The position numbers and the translations under genes were made by a program. From Trissonchulus latispiculum (lineage: Eukaryota > Nematoda > Enoplea > Enoplida > Ironidae): a stretch of DNA of 64,000 bases. The stretch is from NCBI GenBank assembly GCA_030248195.1, contig JASAND010016630.1:62001-126000 (forward strand), written 5' to 3'. Position 1 is the first letter of the stretch. Every line of letters begins with the position of its first letter. Under the pieces are notes generated by a model that saw only the letters and a program-made list of their open reading frames with translations, did not search any database and was not told where the DNA came from. Positions 41,065-51,000 of the stretch are shown here, in pieces.

Positions 41065-41082
41065 CACATGACACGGTCGCCA
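41065..41082 (-). other. Primer binding site
   Basis: TGGCGACCGTGTCA on the minus strand, two bases after the 5' LTR; it begins TGG as expected for pairing with a tRNA CCA end, and resembles the tRNA-Arg type used by some insect Ty3/mdg1-like elements (recalled). Confidence 0.7.
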
Positions 41083-41084
41083 CA

Positions 41085-41634
41085 TGTGAAGTTTGACTAT
41101 ACTGATCTTAGTAAAAATGCTGCTGTCTGACTTTTACTCTCTAGGATAAGACTAAACTACAGGTAACAACAGTGGTGTGTGATGCTGGCGCAATGTTCGG
41201 ACTTGACCAACTACCAGACGACGAAATAATTACAACGGTTTATTGTAATTTAGACAAAGACTTGACGACGAAACTAGAACAGATCATAAATTTCAACCAC
41301 AAATCGTAAACTTGACAAAATATTAAACTAAACATAAAATGCCCGGCAAAAGCCGGCTGAGCGACAGATCAAACTTGATTAAACACCCCAAAACAACTTT
41401 ACCCAAAGTTCGGGCCCAAAGTTTGCAACCCAACCGTTCCTGACGAAACTTACACCCACTCTCACCTTCTGACCAACCCAACATGGAGGATTACAACTAT
41501 TAGCTATCCGAACCTACGAATTTAGACAAGAGTAATGCGAAAAGGTTGAACGTTTGTCAAATGAAATGTCATTTTCACTTAGGCTTAGCAGCACATGAAT
41601 AATTTATATCTTTCCTGCCGGTGCTAACTTCACA
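41085..41634 (-). repeat. 5' LTR of the 7.7-kb element
   Basis: 550 bp, near-identical to 33,933-34,482. Confidence 0.93.
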
Positions 41635-41783
41635 TCGGGGCAGGTCGATTTTAGTAGCCCCCCCTTAAGGATTAAGTTAACTATGTATAAATTTATGTCT
41701 ATTTTTGGACTAGGAATGGAAATTTTGTTGTCAGTAACACAAACGTGACGAATGGAATAGAATATTTACAATTGCAATTGTTT

Positions 41784-42790
41784 TGCAGCGGGGCTAGTAG
41801 GTTTTCCTACGTACTAACACCGTTACCACGCCCTGACGTAGCGGACGCGGAGACCGTGGCACAGATGGATAACTGACCGACTACAGGAGACGGTCGGGAC
41901 AGCCTCGCCAGATAATACACGCAGGGGTAATCCGATCCTAAGGGCGAGATGACTCGCACTCTCACTCACTCAGAATTGAACTACCTACCTAGCAGGAGCT
42001 CAGAAATACTAAACCTAGCTAAATACACTTTAATAAAGAACAAGAATAACAAGTTATAGTTAATAACAACACAATAATATAATACTGGGTCGAACCCTCA
42101 AGCAAACACAAACAAACAACAATTATAACTTACAGTTACAGGACGGTTGGGCGGACCAACCAACGTACCAAATGCTCTGGGGAGAGCTGGGAGAGACACA
42201 GAATATATACAGAAATCAAAGGGGGAGAAATAGCGTTGATAAACACAAGCGTTCACAATGACAGAACAATACAAAGTGATGGGGGGAAGCGAGTGTTTTG
42301 TTGGACCCTCCCACGAGCGCCCCCTAGTGGAAATTTCCCCCAATCACGTAGCTCCCAAAGTCACGAGGGGGGAACCCACCCAATCCCACGTATACACGTT
42401 GGGGGAGCTACGTGACTTGCAAACGTTTCCCAGCCCAAGGTGATGACGATATATGAAGCCAAGCGGGTAGCTATGCTAGCTACAACCGCCAGCAACGAAA
42501 AGGTTGACCGTGTGTCACCTTAATCCGTTACATCTCCCCAGGGCTCGCCATCCGAACTCCCGAGAGGATCACTGCACAAATGGCGAACTGGTACGTGAGC
42601 TGGTCAAACACAGACAATACCGAGCAATGATGCTACAAGTACAAAACCAACACAACTGATAACTGCAAGTTATAAACTCCAGACTAACTAGTCAAAACTA
42701 ACAACAAGTGTAGAAAAAACACAAAGAAACAAGTGATTAAATACTACATAGTACAGGTGATTAAGCATATACTAGGCACCATGAGATGCT
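41784..42790 (-). repeat. 3' LTR of the giant element
   Basis: Starts TGCAGCGGGGC and ends GAGATGCT on the plus strand. GTTT precedes it (41,780-41,783). Confidence 0.88.
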
Positions 42791-45464
42791 AGCAACAGTC
42801 AAAAATTAAAGCACAACATGACAAAAATTATGCATAAGTATTTGGCCAAAAATACACGTATTAAACTAGAATCGTAAAAATTACTGGGATCGTAAGTAGC
42901 TTGAAAAAATGAAAATACAAATGACTTTCCAAAGGTAACTCATGGGAAAGAGGAGTTACCCTCCTTTGGAATGTATAGTCAAACGAGTGTGTTAATAAAG
43001 GTTAACAAGAGATAAGAAGTTGAACTTTCAGATAAAATATTAATTAAATTTAAGTTAAACCAAGCTGAGCTAGGGTTTATCAGGCCGTCGCTCAACAAGG
43101 CAAACTGCCTATGATAATAATAATCATAATAATAAAATAACCATAGAAAATACACACCGTTAGGTGGAGGTCCTATGGGAAGAAAAACCCACCCTCCCTA
43201 AGTGAAATTTTGTATTTTCATATGACGAGAATCGTCACTGGGTTTTTCGACAAAAAATGGCATAGATATATATGGCAGTATACTAAGGCAAATGGAATGA
43301 TTCCTCAAAAAGAAAGCAATGACATTGGCATATAAAACTAGCAGAAAAATATTTTTAGATTAACATACGACATAGTTATAGCAAAAACACAGGTTCAACA
43401 ACTAACTATGAAAATTCTAAGTTCGCAAACTAACAATAGGTAATCTGATCCAACACGCGTGGAAACTGGCTGCCTTTTCGGAGAAGTTTCAGAAGTTATG
43501 TGAAATTATTTTTAGATTATTCCAACAAAAGACTTGAGAATTTAAAAATTTTTCTCCCATTGTATAAAATTGTCTTTGCTCCAAACAGTTTGGGTAGGAA
43601 ACAAAGCAGTGTAGCAGTAGCTTGATAGATTCGCCGGTAGAATACTCGTCATTAAAACAGTGGCCAAGTAACAGTTTTAGTGTGGAATAGTTAACGTTTA
43701 AGATTTTATACACGCTGCTGCTCCTCTTCGATTGTCTATAATAACAGTTCTGTCGATTGACTCAAATTTGTGTACTGTTTCAAATGGACGTTCAGCTTCG
43801 GCATTTTAATCTCGGTCATGTATTGACTTAATGACATTAATTTCGGTGGCGCTGTGTTCTGTCTCCTTAATCTTTTGTTGAGGTAATTAAAAGACAATGG
43901 CAGCCATTTAAAGAATCAAAAGAATATGTGTGCTGTGCCAAATACAAAAGTATGGAAATTCATGGATTTTGATACAGAAATTTTCCGAAAATGGTTGGAC
44001 ATGGAGATGAAACCTTAGCTGTCTGGTTTTCAAATCAAGGATAATTCGTGTCATATCTCTAGGATAAAGCTAAGACTGCTTAAATTTGCATTAATATTGG
44101 TACTTCTAACTAGTTACTTAGATCTTCTAGGTTAGGTTGAATTAAGGGTCGGAGCCTGCAAAGCCCTAAGTCAAGATCTAAAACTTTTTTTAAGTAATAA
44201 TTGCCCATACAATCATAAAGCAATAGGCATGGAGGGTGAAAAAGGTCCCTCTGTGTCTATTGTGAATAATAAAATAATCTAATTTAAAATATTTTAAGTG
44301 AACAATTTTATGCTTAATAAATGATTTCAGTAGATATCAATAGGAATAATATTTTATCTGGTTTTGTTAGACATTAGACCTGGAGGGCGAAGAAGGTCCC
44401 CCAGGGTTTTTGTTAATTTAGTGAAGAATTTTCATAAAATAATAACCACATATTAATTATACTTTGCATAAAGTAGGGCTCATGACATAATTTACGCAAC
44501 ACATTAGGCTGATCAGATTGAGAGAAGGTACCATATGCATCAATCGGCCGCAAACATGAAATTTTGGATCCTACGGATCCGGCAATTAAAATTTTACAAT
44601 TTGTGTCTTTCAAGCATCTTGCAACTCAAAGTGCTCTGTTGTCGGCTGACAACAGGAAATTGATTATTATCGGAATGGCACCTCGGTGCCAAAATATCCC
44701 CCTAATTGTATTAGTACTTATCCGAGATTTTCAAGGAGTTGGCCAGTCAAGGGGGGGAACCCCTTTGAATGGAGCTAACGGGTGTCCACGATGCGGTGAA
44801 AGCTGCGTGGCCACTTCTGCTCCGGCAGTAGCCTTGCCTTTGCCTCGGGTAATTGCGATATGCAATTATTCAGTGCCATACCGTGGACCCAGTACAAAAT
44901 TTGGTGTGGCACTACCCCTCATCGCGAAAGCAACTGGGGTGTGGCACTAAGGGAAAAAACTAACAATACAAAATAATACCAGTTCGTATAAACTAAACAC
45001 AGAGAGTACAGGTTCGTAGAAAAATTTAGACAAAGAGATTAAATATATATATTTAAGGAAAACTAAAGAAAACGTACGTACATAAAATTTAAGCACGTTG
45101 CACATAACAGAGATTTAGGTCCTAGGTAACGAGAAATACAATTCAAAAAACAAAACAAAACAAGAAACTAGATTCCAAATTCGAGACACCAGATTCGTAA
45201 GTTACAGTTCAAAATAACATAAAAAATAGGCTAAGTGTCACTATCACAAAAACAGCTAAAACAAAGATCTATATAGCGATCTGGATCCGAAGATCGATAG
45301 AGAAAAAGTCAAATCCAGTTTCCAGCATCGGATAAACCGTCATCATGGTGGGCGACATGGGTCAAGTCCAAGGGATGCCAGAAATAGTCACAGGCAGAGG
45401 ATCTCATTGCCAAGAAAGATGACTTTCCGGACTGCAAATAGTCATTTCTGATGGAATGAACGGA
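42791..45464. other. 3' non-coding region of the giant element
   Basis: 2.7 kb, AT-rich, with two GGAGGG(T/C)GAAGAAGGTCCC-like segments near 44,230 and 44,380. I see no gene. Confidence 0.55.
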
Positions 45465-45998
45465 TCAGGGGCCATGAGGCTCGATGACGACGCACTCAAT
45501 ATTCCCGCATGAACAGCTCAGTGGACCTATGGTGGTCACAAGGATGGGGTCCAACGGGTTCCAAATGGTTAGGCCAAAACACGGATGGAAAATGTTCTTC
45601 TCTTGACCTTTCGGAGCACAACCGGCTATATGGACACCGGTCCAATTCGTATGCATGTCAATCGGCTGATTGCGAAGAGCTGCCGGTGCGTCCTGCCGAA
45701 AGAACGGAGGTGCGGGCAAACCACGATTATAGCGCTCCGCCGCCGCTTCAATGCGCTTACGAACGACATTGAGGTAGGCTTCAAGACGAGCGCCGGCCAA
45801 TGGGACACGGGTGAACCGGTCCTCCCAGAGCTCATCAGGGCCCGCCTGCATAAACCAAAGGCCCACCTCGGTGTACAAGGACCCTTGGATATTTTGGCCA
45901 TTCCAGTTGATCGTATTGAAGAGGAAGTTATGCTTCCCATCAAAAGTCAGGTCGTCAGGTTTGAACCCATGGGGAACCCGAACACCTAGACCCACCAA
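45465..45998 (-). pseudogene. NADAR protein of the giant element, C-terminal part
   Basis: 177 residues in a frame offset by one base from the N-terminal part, which stops at 46,051. The open frame extends upstream of 45,998 to overlap that stop. VGLGV is followed by INWNGQNIQGSLYTEV, the equivalent of the last NADAR strand and helix (W-x-G-x-N-x-x-G). About 100 further residues are not family-like (Cys pair in LSCSCGNIEC). A single-base shift near 46,050 joins the two halves; it may be an indel in this copy, an assembly error or a frameshift signal. Confidence 0.7.
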
Positions 45999-46050
45999 GA
46001 GTCCGCGGAAGCCTTCCCGTAGTAACTTCCGATGGTTTGGACCAGGAATC

Positions 46051-46809
46051 CTACATTTCCACGGACTGATAGAACGTGTAGAAAATAATCAGCCGCTGGG
46101 TAAGCTGATCAGGACCCGACTGCCATCGCTCGATGCGACAAGCGGGCAGTGCAGCGATGGCTTGATCAGTGCTACGCTTGATAGCAAAGCCATCCTGATT
46201 GGGATGCTTCCTCACAAGGTCCATGACGACATCAGACTGGCAAAACCAGCCTTTTCGCCCCTGATACAGGTGCTCCTTGGTCCGAAACCCTTGATTCTCT
46301 AGCTGCTCCACCGGCAACGACACATGCGGCAGATGATTGTGCATGAATGAGAAGGCATAATCCGGCCCCAGATAGAAGCACAGGAAATAGCCTTCGTCGA
46401 CATTCGTGATGCCCTCGACGTTGGGCCGATGATAACCAAGCATGGCCTGACGGACCGTCATGCAGCGGGTCCGTAGACGACGGGCATGCATGTGGGTGAC
46501 GTAGAAGTGCTGTGATTCGTACCGTCGAATCAGGTGCGGGTACCGAAAGAGTTCGGGCACCAACGCTGCCATGGCCAAGCAAGTGGCCCATCGTGCGTTT
46601 GACGACACGCGGTTGACGGGGAAACCTTTAAAGAGTTTCCCGTGACGATCACGATAGTCCTTGATTACCCACTGCGAATGCCAGACAGTTCGTCCGCCTG
46701 TCTGCTCGGATTTCGGATTTGCCGTTGTGAAAACCATAGTAGTGTCAATCGAAAATATAAAAAAGAGCTTTAGATTAGATTTTGAGTGTGATCTGATACG
46801 AATACTCAA
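46051..46809 (-). pseudogene. NADAR protein of the giant element, N-terminal part
   Basis: 252 residues; a better start is Met25 at 46,737. Residues 40-135 are an unrecognised basic region (many His and Arg). The NADAR domain opens at about 141: FLCFYLGPDYAFSFMHNHLP, then RTKEHLYQGRKGWF (176-189) with the conserved E179, Q183 and K186 positions, then the following helix. It stops at 46,051 before the last strands, which continue in the +1 frame at 45,465-45,998. Confidence 0.8.
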
Positions 46810-46890
46810 GTGGTTGCTGCAGGTAGTTGCAGCTTGTGATGTTGTGGAACATTGTTGATTAAAGCCGACGTGTATTTGCTGCTAAGGGCT

Positions 46891-47284
46891 TTATTTGCTA
46901 AGCTGGATCCTTTCAGCCGTCATGTGGTTGGTCAGATGACTGTCGCGGGCGCACATCCGTTGCCAGATGTGGTCCATAAAGTCCGATGGAAACCGTTGGG
47001 ACATGTGGGCATTGTCCTGCATCCACTTGAGGACCTCGTCACGAAATAAGGTCACCCAAGGATTGAGTTTCTTCTCGGATGGATCTCCAGTGACATTATA
47101 TCCACTGAAGATTATTATCCCGACAGTAGACGATCGGGTCGTCGGACCAACGGTCCATTTGGATCTGCGCGACTTCAGCCGGTGTCGGTTGTTCGGTCTT
47201 GAAATCGTCGTAAATCGGGGTCTCAGTTCCACGGGAAACCGAGCGAGCAACGTCCCGATTGAGCATGTCACAAAGGACATTCAC
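46891..47284 (-). pseudogene. Fragmentary reading frame upstream of the NADAR gene
   Basis: Two overlapping frames: 47,284-47,096 (DMLNRDVARSVS..., EVAQIQMDRW) and 47,280-46,891 (NPWVTLFRDEVLKWMQDN, FMDHIWQRMC). They read as one protein broken by a one-base shift near 47,100. Family not recognised. Confidence 0.45.
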
Positions 47285-47462
47285 AAGGTAAACCCGAAAT
47301 GGAGGGAAATTGTCTTTCGTATAGTTGTCAGGATATCCGGGCGGAAGTTCCCGAATCGCAGAATTCCGACCATCCGGTTTCTTGATCTTTTAAACACGTG
47401 GCACGCGATAAGCCGGCGACGTCGGACGTTGTCGGCTTAACGCGTCAGCCGCTAGGCGTTTG

Positions 47463-48245
47463 TCACGATTTTGACGAGACTCGATAATGACGCTGAGGCT
47501 TCGGATAAGCTGGAGGTCGACGGTCATCGCGATGGTCGCGAGACTCATGCCGACGTTCAGTCGATCGATGACGCTCTTCTGAACGAGGCTCCCGTGACGA
47601 TTGCCGATGACGGTCCTGATCACGACGACGAGCCGATGGTGATCGTTCACGGGCTGGCTGACGCTCGTGACGGCTCGTAGACGGACGCTGACCGCGATCA
47701 TCGCGAGATTCCGGTCGTTGGCCACGAGACGCTCGTGACGCTGGACGGGAATCCCGACGACGGGATGACGAACGCCGATGATGGCGATCAGTCGAGGGTT
47801 CAAGACGGTATGACCGCGAATAGTCACGATCACGAGGTTCGATTGAAGCGGGAGGACGAGAAGTCTCCCGACGAGGCGACTGCTGTTGACGTGATGTCGA
47901 CGGTTGAATGTCCCGTTGACCGCGATAGACGTCCTCCCACTGGTCATGGGCCGGAGAATCCAGAGGTGGTTCCTCCAGAGGGAGTACGCCACCCGACCAG
48001 GTATGCCCGAGCGCTGATGTAGGCTCACGGGTGTGGACCGAGTAGTGACAGCGGTTGCCGTTGATGAATCCGAGTCGGATCCGAAAGGACGAAAGCCTCG
48101 ACATCGACCCGAACCAGAAACACCGCCGAAAACTTCTGACTGAGAGGCAGACGCACCGGGTCTGACTGCCTCCGCTCCAACCAACGGGATTTTGGTGCTG
48201 ACCGAGCGATGACGCTGGTCGCTTCGCCCTGGGATGACTCAACAC
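47463..48245 (-). CDS. Arg/Ser-rich (RS-domain-like) protein
   Basis: 260 residues; roughly the last 150 are dominated by Arg, Ser, Asp, His and Gln (RDRDYSRSYR, RHHRRSSSRRRDSRP, RSEERHRSTERRH). This resembles RS domains of splicing factors and could bind RNA or recruit splicing or export factors (inference). The N-terminal 90 residues read poorly and probably belong to the neighbouring frame at 48,025-48,480, so the protein is split by an indel near 48,070. The reverse strand and the other minus frame also stay open because of the repetitive composition. Confidence 0.5.
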   Translation of the reverse strand: MLSHPRAKRPASSLGQHQNPVGWSGGSQTRCVCLSVRSFRRCFWFGSMSRLSSFRIRLGFINGNRCHYSVHTREPTSALGHTWSGGVLPLEEPPLDSPAHDQWEDVYRGQRDIQPSTSRQQQSPRRETSRPPASIEPRDRDYSRSYRLEPSTDRHHRRSSSRRRDSRPASRASRGQRPESRDDRGQRPSTSRHERQPARERSPSARRRDQDRHRQSSREPRSEERHRSTERRHESRDHRDDRRPPAYPKPQRHYRVSSKS

Positions 48246-48480
48246 GACGCAGTTTCGTGCCGAATCGTGTCGCGGGGACCGTAAGCACCGCAGGTGTGAA
48301 CGGGACCGCCGTTCCCATCAATGTCCGGATGACGGACGGACCCATCATCACATCACCAGTTGGGCGGGGTTCAGGAAGCACAAAGGCGGACGGGTCTGGA
48401 GCCGGTTGGGTCACGGCCGTTAGTCCGATATCAAAATGGCCAGGCCGTTTGCAAAGTCCCTCATGCTCCCGCATGACCAC
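48025..48480 (-). CDS. Unrecognised Pro/Val-rich segment, giant element
   Basis: 151 residues between the 48,420-48,905 frame and the RS-rich frame, overlapping both. Probably the linker of one longer protein broken by two frameshifts. No family. Confidence 0.4.
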   Translation of the reverse strand: MVMREHEGLCKRPGHFDIGLTAVTQPAPDPSAFVLPEPRPTGDVMMGPSVIRTLMGTAVPFTPAVLTVPATRFGTKLRRVESSQGEATSVIARSAPKSRWLERRQSDPVRLPLSQKFSAVFLVRVDVEAFVLSDPTRIHQRQPLSLLGPHP

Positions 48481-48905
48481 GACCGGGTGAGTCCCTGCTG
48501 TTCCGCCAACTGCATCACCTGCATGAGCTCCGACTTCTGCTCCTTTTCCAGGAACATCGGGCCCATAAGTTGAGAAAAGTTAGTGTCCCCGACACCCAAA
48601 GAGTTCAAGGTGTTAATATAGGGCAGGATCCCATGGGCCATAGCACCACCGTCCCGTTTCCGATACAGGATGACCAGATCGGACCACCGCAAAGGAGGGC
48701 CCGAGCCATCCGTGGGAACCTCCCGGTAAACCTCCCAGAACACCGGGTTACGCTGATCCACCATCCTGAAGACGGTTTCAGGATCGTACCCTGGCATTTC
48801 GGGGTCCGCAGGGGGTCCCACCACATAGATATGACGTTTAGGTTGATCAACGCCAATGGGTGAGTCTCGAAATAGGGCATTTAAAGTCAGAATTGATTCA
48901 GGCAC
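48420..48905 (-). CDS. Unrecognised protein segment, giant element
   Basis: 161 residues with a folded look (RHIYVVGPPADPEMPGYDPE, FWEVYREVP, WSDLVILYRKRDGGAMAHG, FLEKEQKSELMQVMQLAEQQ). It begins right after the 0.39-kb insertion and may continue the protein at 49,219-49,698. Family unknown. Confidence 0.5.
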   Translation of the reverse strand: MPESILTLNALFRDSPIGVDQPKRHIYVVGPPADPEMPGYDPETVFRMVDQRNPVFWEVYREVPTDGSGPPLRWSDLVILYRKRDGGAMAHGILPYINTLNSLGVGDTNFSQLMGPMFLEKEQKSELMQVMQLAEQQGLTRSWSCGSMRDFANGLAILISD

Positions 48906-48928
48906 CAGGATCTGGACAGGGCTGGACC

Positions 48929-49317
48929 ATACCTGAACGGGAGGTCAAATTTCACTGACCCTTGTGGAAGCAAATTTGGGTACCCCTTGTGAGAGCGATT
49001 TTTCTTAGGGGTATTTTTGAAAGCGATTTTTAAGCTATTTTTGCCTATTTTTAGCAAAAAAACAGCACTTTTTAAGCTAAAACACGTTTTTCGGACGTTT
49101 TTTAGCTAAAAATAGTAATTTTAAGTGAAAAATTCCGGCGAAGCCGGAAAATTTTTGGAAATTTTAGTCGTAAAATCTATGTTTTGGGCAATTTTCTTAC
49201 CCCTTGTGGCCAATTTTCTTACCCCTTGTGGGAGCAATTTCGCGACCCCTTGTGGGCGACTTCGCCGAGGGGGGGGGAAATTTCCCCCCCCCCCCTTTCC
49301 CCCCCTTGTCCACCTGT
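48929..49317. mobile_element. 0.39-kb non-coding insertion in the giant element
   Basis: Flanked by GGGCTGGACC on both sides (48,919-48,928; 49,318-49,327), a 9-10-bp target duplication. It contains five copies of ACCCCTTGTG-like sequence near its ends and long G/C runs. It interrupts a minus-strand reading frame. Confidence 0.65.
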
Positions 49318-49698
49318 GGGCTGGACCCTCGCGATGGAGACGTTAGTCGACGACTGAACCCCTGTTGACGGATCCGTCGACGTAGCCAGCTGGCTAATGA
49401 TCACGGGCTGCTCCAACTTCCAGTGATAAAGGTCAGGAAGGTAGGTAGATGGACCTGTGACACCACCCGGCCGCTCGCCGCAAGAGACCATAAAGCGTCT
49501 GGCCTCCTGATACGAGACATGAGGGATGTCTCCGTGCTGGGCCAGAATCTCCTCCACTGCCTGAGGGACCCCAGACGACGTCACGGACGAACCTGACGTC
49601 CGAGGAACCCTGATCCCTGATGCCAGCGAGGCTAGCCGAGCCCGCTGTTCATTTGTCATAGGTGGATGCCAACCGGATTGAAGGGCTGGGTTGGCCAT
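49219..49698 (-). CDS. Unrecognised protein, giant element
   Basis: 159 residues from an ATG directly after the preceding frame's stop. About 125 residues are credible (MTNEQRARLASLASGIRVP, VSYQEARRFMVSCGERPG, LPDLYHWKLEQPVIISQ); the tail reads into the insertion. Family unknown. Confidence 0.45.
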   Translation of the reverse strand: MANPALQSGWHPPMTNEQRARLASLASGIRVPRTSGSSVTSSGVPQAVEEILAQHGDIPHVSYQEARRFMVSCGERPGGVTGPSTYLPDLYHWKLEQPVIISQLATSTDPSTGVQSSTNVSIARVQPTGGQGGERGGGEISPPLGEVAHKGSRNCSHKG

Positions 49699-49700
49699 CG

Positions 49701-49973
49701 TCAGCCTGGGTGCGCATGATTCCAGAAGGGTCGGTTGAAATGTGCCCTGTTGACGTTGGGCATCTTCGTCCGTTGGCGTCGGTTCGCGACGTTCGACGCC
49801 TTCTGATGGCTGGCGTCCGCCGCGTATTCTTCGTCGGATAGCTGAACGACCTCCGGTTCTTCAGTTTCCTTGGCCAGATTCGCCGCCTCCTGCTGACGAA
49901 CCGAGGACCTCGTTCTGCGTGGGCTCGTGGTGACCGCAGTTTGCGCCGGCTGGGATGACATAACGGTGACCAC
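49701..49973 (-). CDS. Short charged segment after the exonuclease
   Basis: 90 residues, acidic then basic (KETEEPEVVQLSDEEYAADA), overlapping the end of the exonuclease frame in another frame. Probably its continuation after an indel. Low certainty. Confidence 0.35.
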   Translation of the reverse strand: MVTVMSSQPAQTAVTTSPRRTRSSVRQQEAANLAKETEEPEVVQLSDEEYAADASHQKASNVANRRQRTKMPNVNRAHFNRPFWNHAHPG

Positions 49974-51000
49974 CAGAGTAGGTCACCGGAGGCTTCTCTT
50001 TCTTCCTTGGGTCACCAGTCCCTTCCTTGTAATGAGTCAATGGTGGAAGCTTCTTCGGCAAGGGCGGTAACTTCGTCTCCTTTTCCCGTCGTTGGGCAGC
50101 CTTTCGTGCTTCCACCAATGATTCCGGCTCGTCGGCCACCGTCTTCTCATTGGGAGGGGTGGATGACCACCCAGACTCCTCATCTGATGGTTGATCGTCC
50201 GTTCGCAGAAAACGATGGGCCGAATCAGGTGGTAGGTCCGTTGAAGTGTCATTCGGATCCGCGTGATGATGGCGATTTTCGACGATCGCATACCAGTTGA
50301 AGTCCAGACCTTCATCACGTCGTCGTTTGGTCATGAACTTCAGTTCGTAGAAGTTGGTCAGCAACTCCATTAGAGGCACCCAGGAAACCTCTCGCAAGGG
50401 GTGGGTAGCATTACCACCCTCCGCTTCGTGGACAGACAATGACCATGCGAAGCTCCCTTTCAGGTACTTCACTGATCCACGTTTGATTGTCAAATTCCGT
50501 CGGCATTCCATCTGACGGTCATGAAGAGTCTGCGAAGCCGCGTGCTTTCCAGGGGTGAACATTCTGGCCTGGGCAAGTGGGCCTATTCCCAGTTCCGCTT
50601 CCTTGTTGATCTTCGGCCACAGATTTGGCGAGAAGGTGTACCGTACACTGCTCAAGTAGACCACCTGGATCCACTCGTCCGAGGCCAAGGCATTTGCGAC
50701 CTTGACCAAGCAGGCATAGATCGCCAAAATGTCAGCGAGGGCGTACGTTGCTTCATCTACGGTAGGCCAGACCATACACCCATTAAAGTCCAATGGTCGC
50801 AGTCCTTTAGGAAATGGCACATCGCAGTATTCCCAGACCTTACTCAGGGAGTGATGAGTGTTGACGTACGAGTCCTTGGTCGTGTCGGTGATATTTTCCC
50901 ATGGGACCTCAGGAACCGACGGATCTTGTCGTCGTCGAGCCTGAATATAGGGAACAGACTGGGCGACGATCGCTCCAAGTTCGGCTGCATAGCTGTCCAT
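49861..51000 (-). CDS. RNase D-like DEDDy exonuclease, C-terminal part
   Basis: 379 residues. Residues 45-100 hold HHSLSKVWEYCDVPFPKGLR followed by YALADILAIYACL, where Y86-x3-D90 is the ExoIII motif of DEDDy 3'-5' exonucleases. Residues 110-240 are a basic helical region, and 250-379 are disordered and charged. The frame is -1 relative to the N-terminal half (50,844-51,374), and the open frame extends upstream of 51,000 so that the two overlap at an A AAT TTT heptamer (51,021-51,015). Together they would give all four DEDD acidic residues. Confidence 0.75.
   Translation of the reverse strand: MDSYAAELGAIVAQSVPYIQARRRQDPSVPEVPWENITDTTKDSYVNTHHSLSKVWEYCDVPFPKGLRPLDFNGCMVWPTVDEATYALADILAIYACLVKVANALASDEWIQVVYLSSVRYTFSPNLWPKINKEAELGIGPLAQARMFTPGKHAASQTLHDRQMECRRNLTIKRGSVKYLKGSFAWSLSVHEAEGGNATHPLREVSWVPLMELLTNFYELKFMTKRRRDEGLDFNWYAIVENRHHHADPNDTSTDLPPDSAHRFLRTDDQPSDEESGWSSTPPNEKTVADEPESLVEARKAAQRREKETKLPPLPKKLPPLTHYKEGTGDPRKKEKPPVTYSGGHRYVIPAGANCGHHEPTQNEVLGSSAGGGESGQGN

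Larger units (their letters stand above)
33933..41634 (-). mobile_element. 7.7-kb non-autonomous LTR retrotransposon with NADAR cargo
   Basis: Two 550-bp LTRs start TGTGAAGTT and end AACTTCACA. The target duplication is TCGG (33,929-33,932; 41,635-41,638). A tRNA-type primer binding site follows the 5' LTR, a polypurine tract precedes the 3' LTR, and coding is on the minus strand. The LTRs differ at about 7 of 550 positions. No protease, reverse transcriptase, RNase H or integrase is encoded, so it would depend on another element. Confidence 0.92.
32743..41664. mobile_element. Fold-back (TTAA-flanked) element split by an LTR retrotransposon
   Basis: The left arm starts GGGGGGGGCTACTAAA at 32,743 and the right arm ends TTTAGTAGCCCCCCC at 41,664; TTAA abuts both (32,739-32,742; 41,665-41,668). 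The arms are about 480-500 bases (32,743-33,250 and 33,455-33,932 plus 41,639-41,664), roughly 90% alike, around a 200-base loop. Without the LTR element it is about 1.2 kb. TTAA target duplication suits piggyBac-type mobilisation. No transposase. Confidence 0.8.

Noticed and set aside
44564..44950. 128-residue plus-strand frame in the 3' non-coding region of the giant element.
   Set aside because: No family features, and opposite in direction to all genes of the element.
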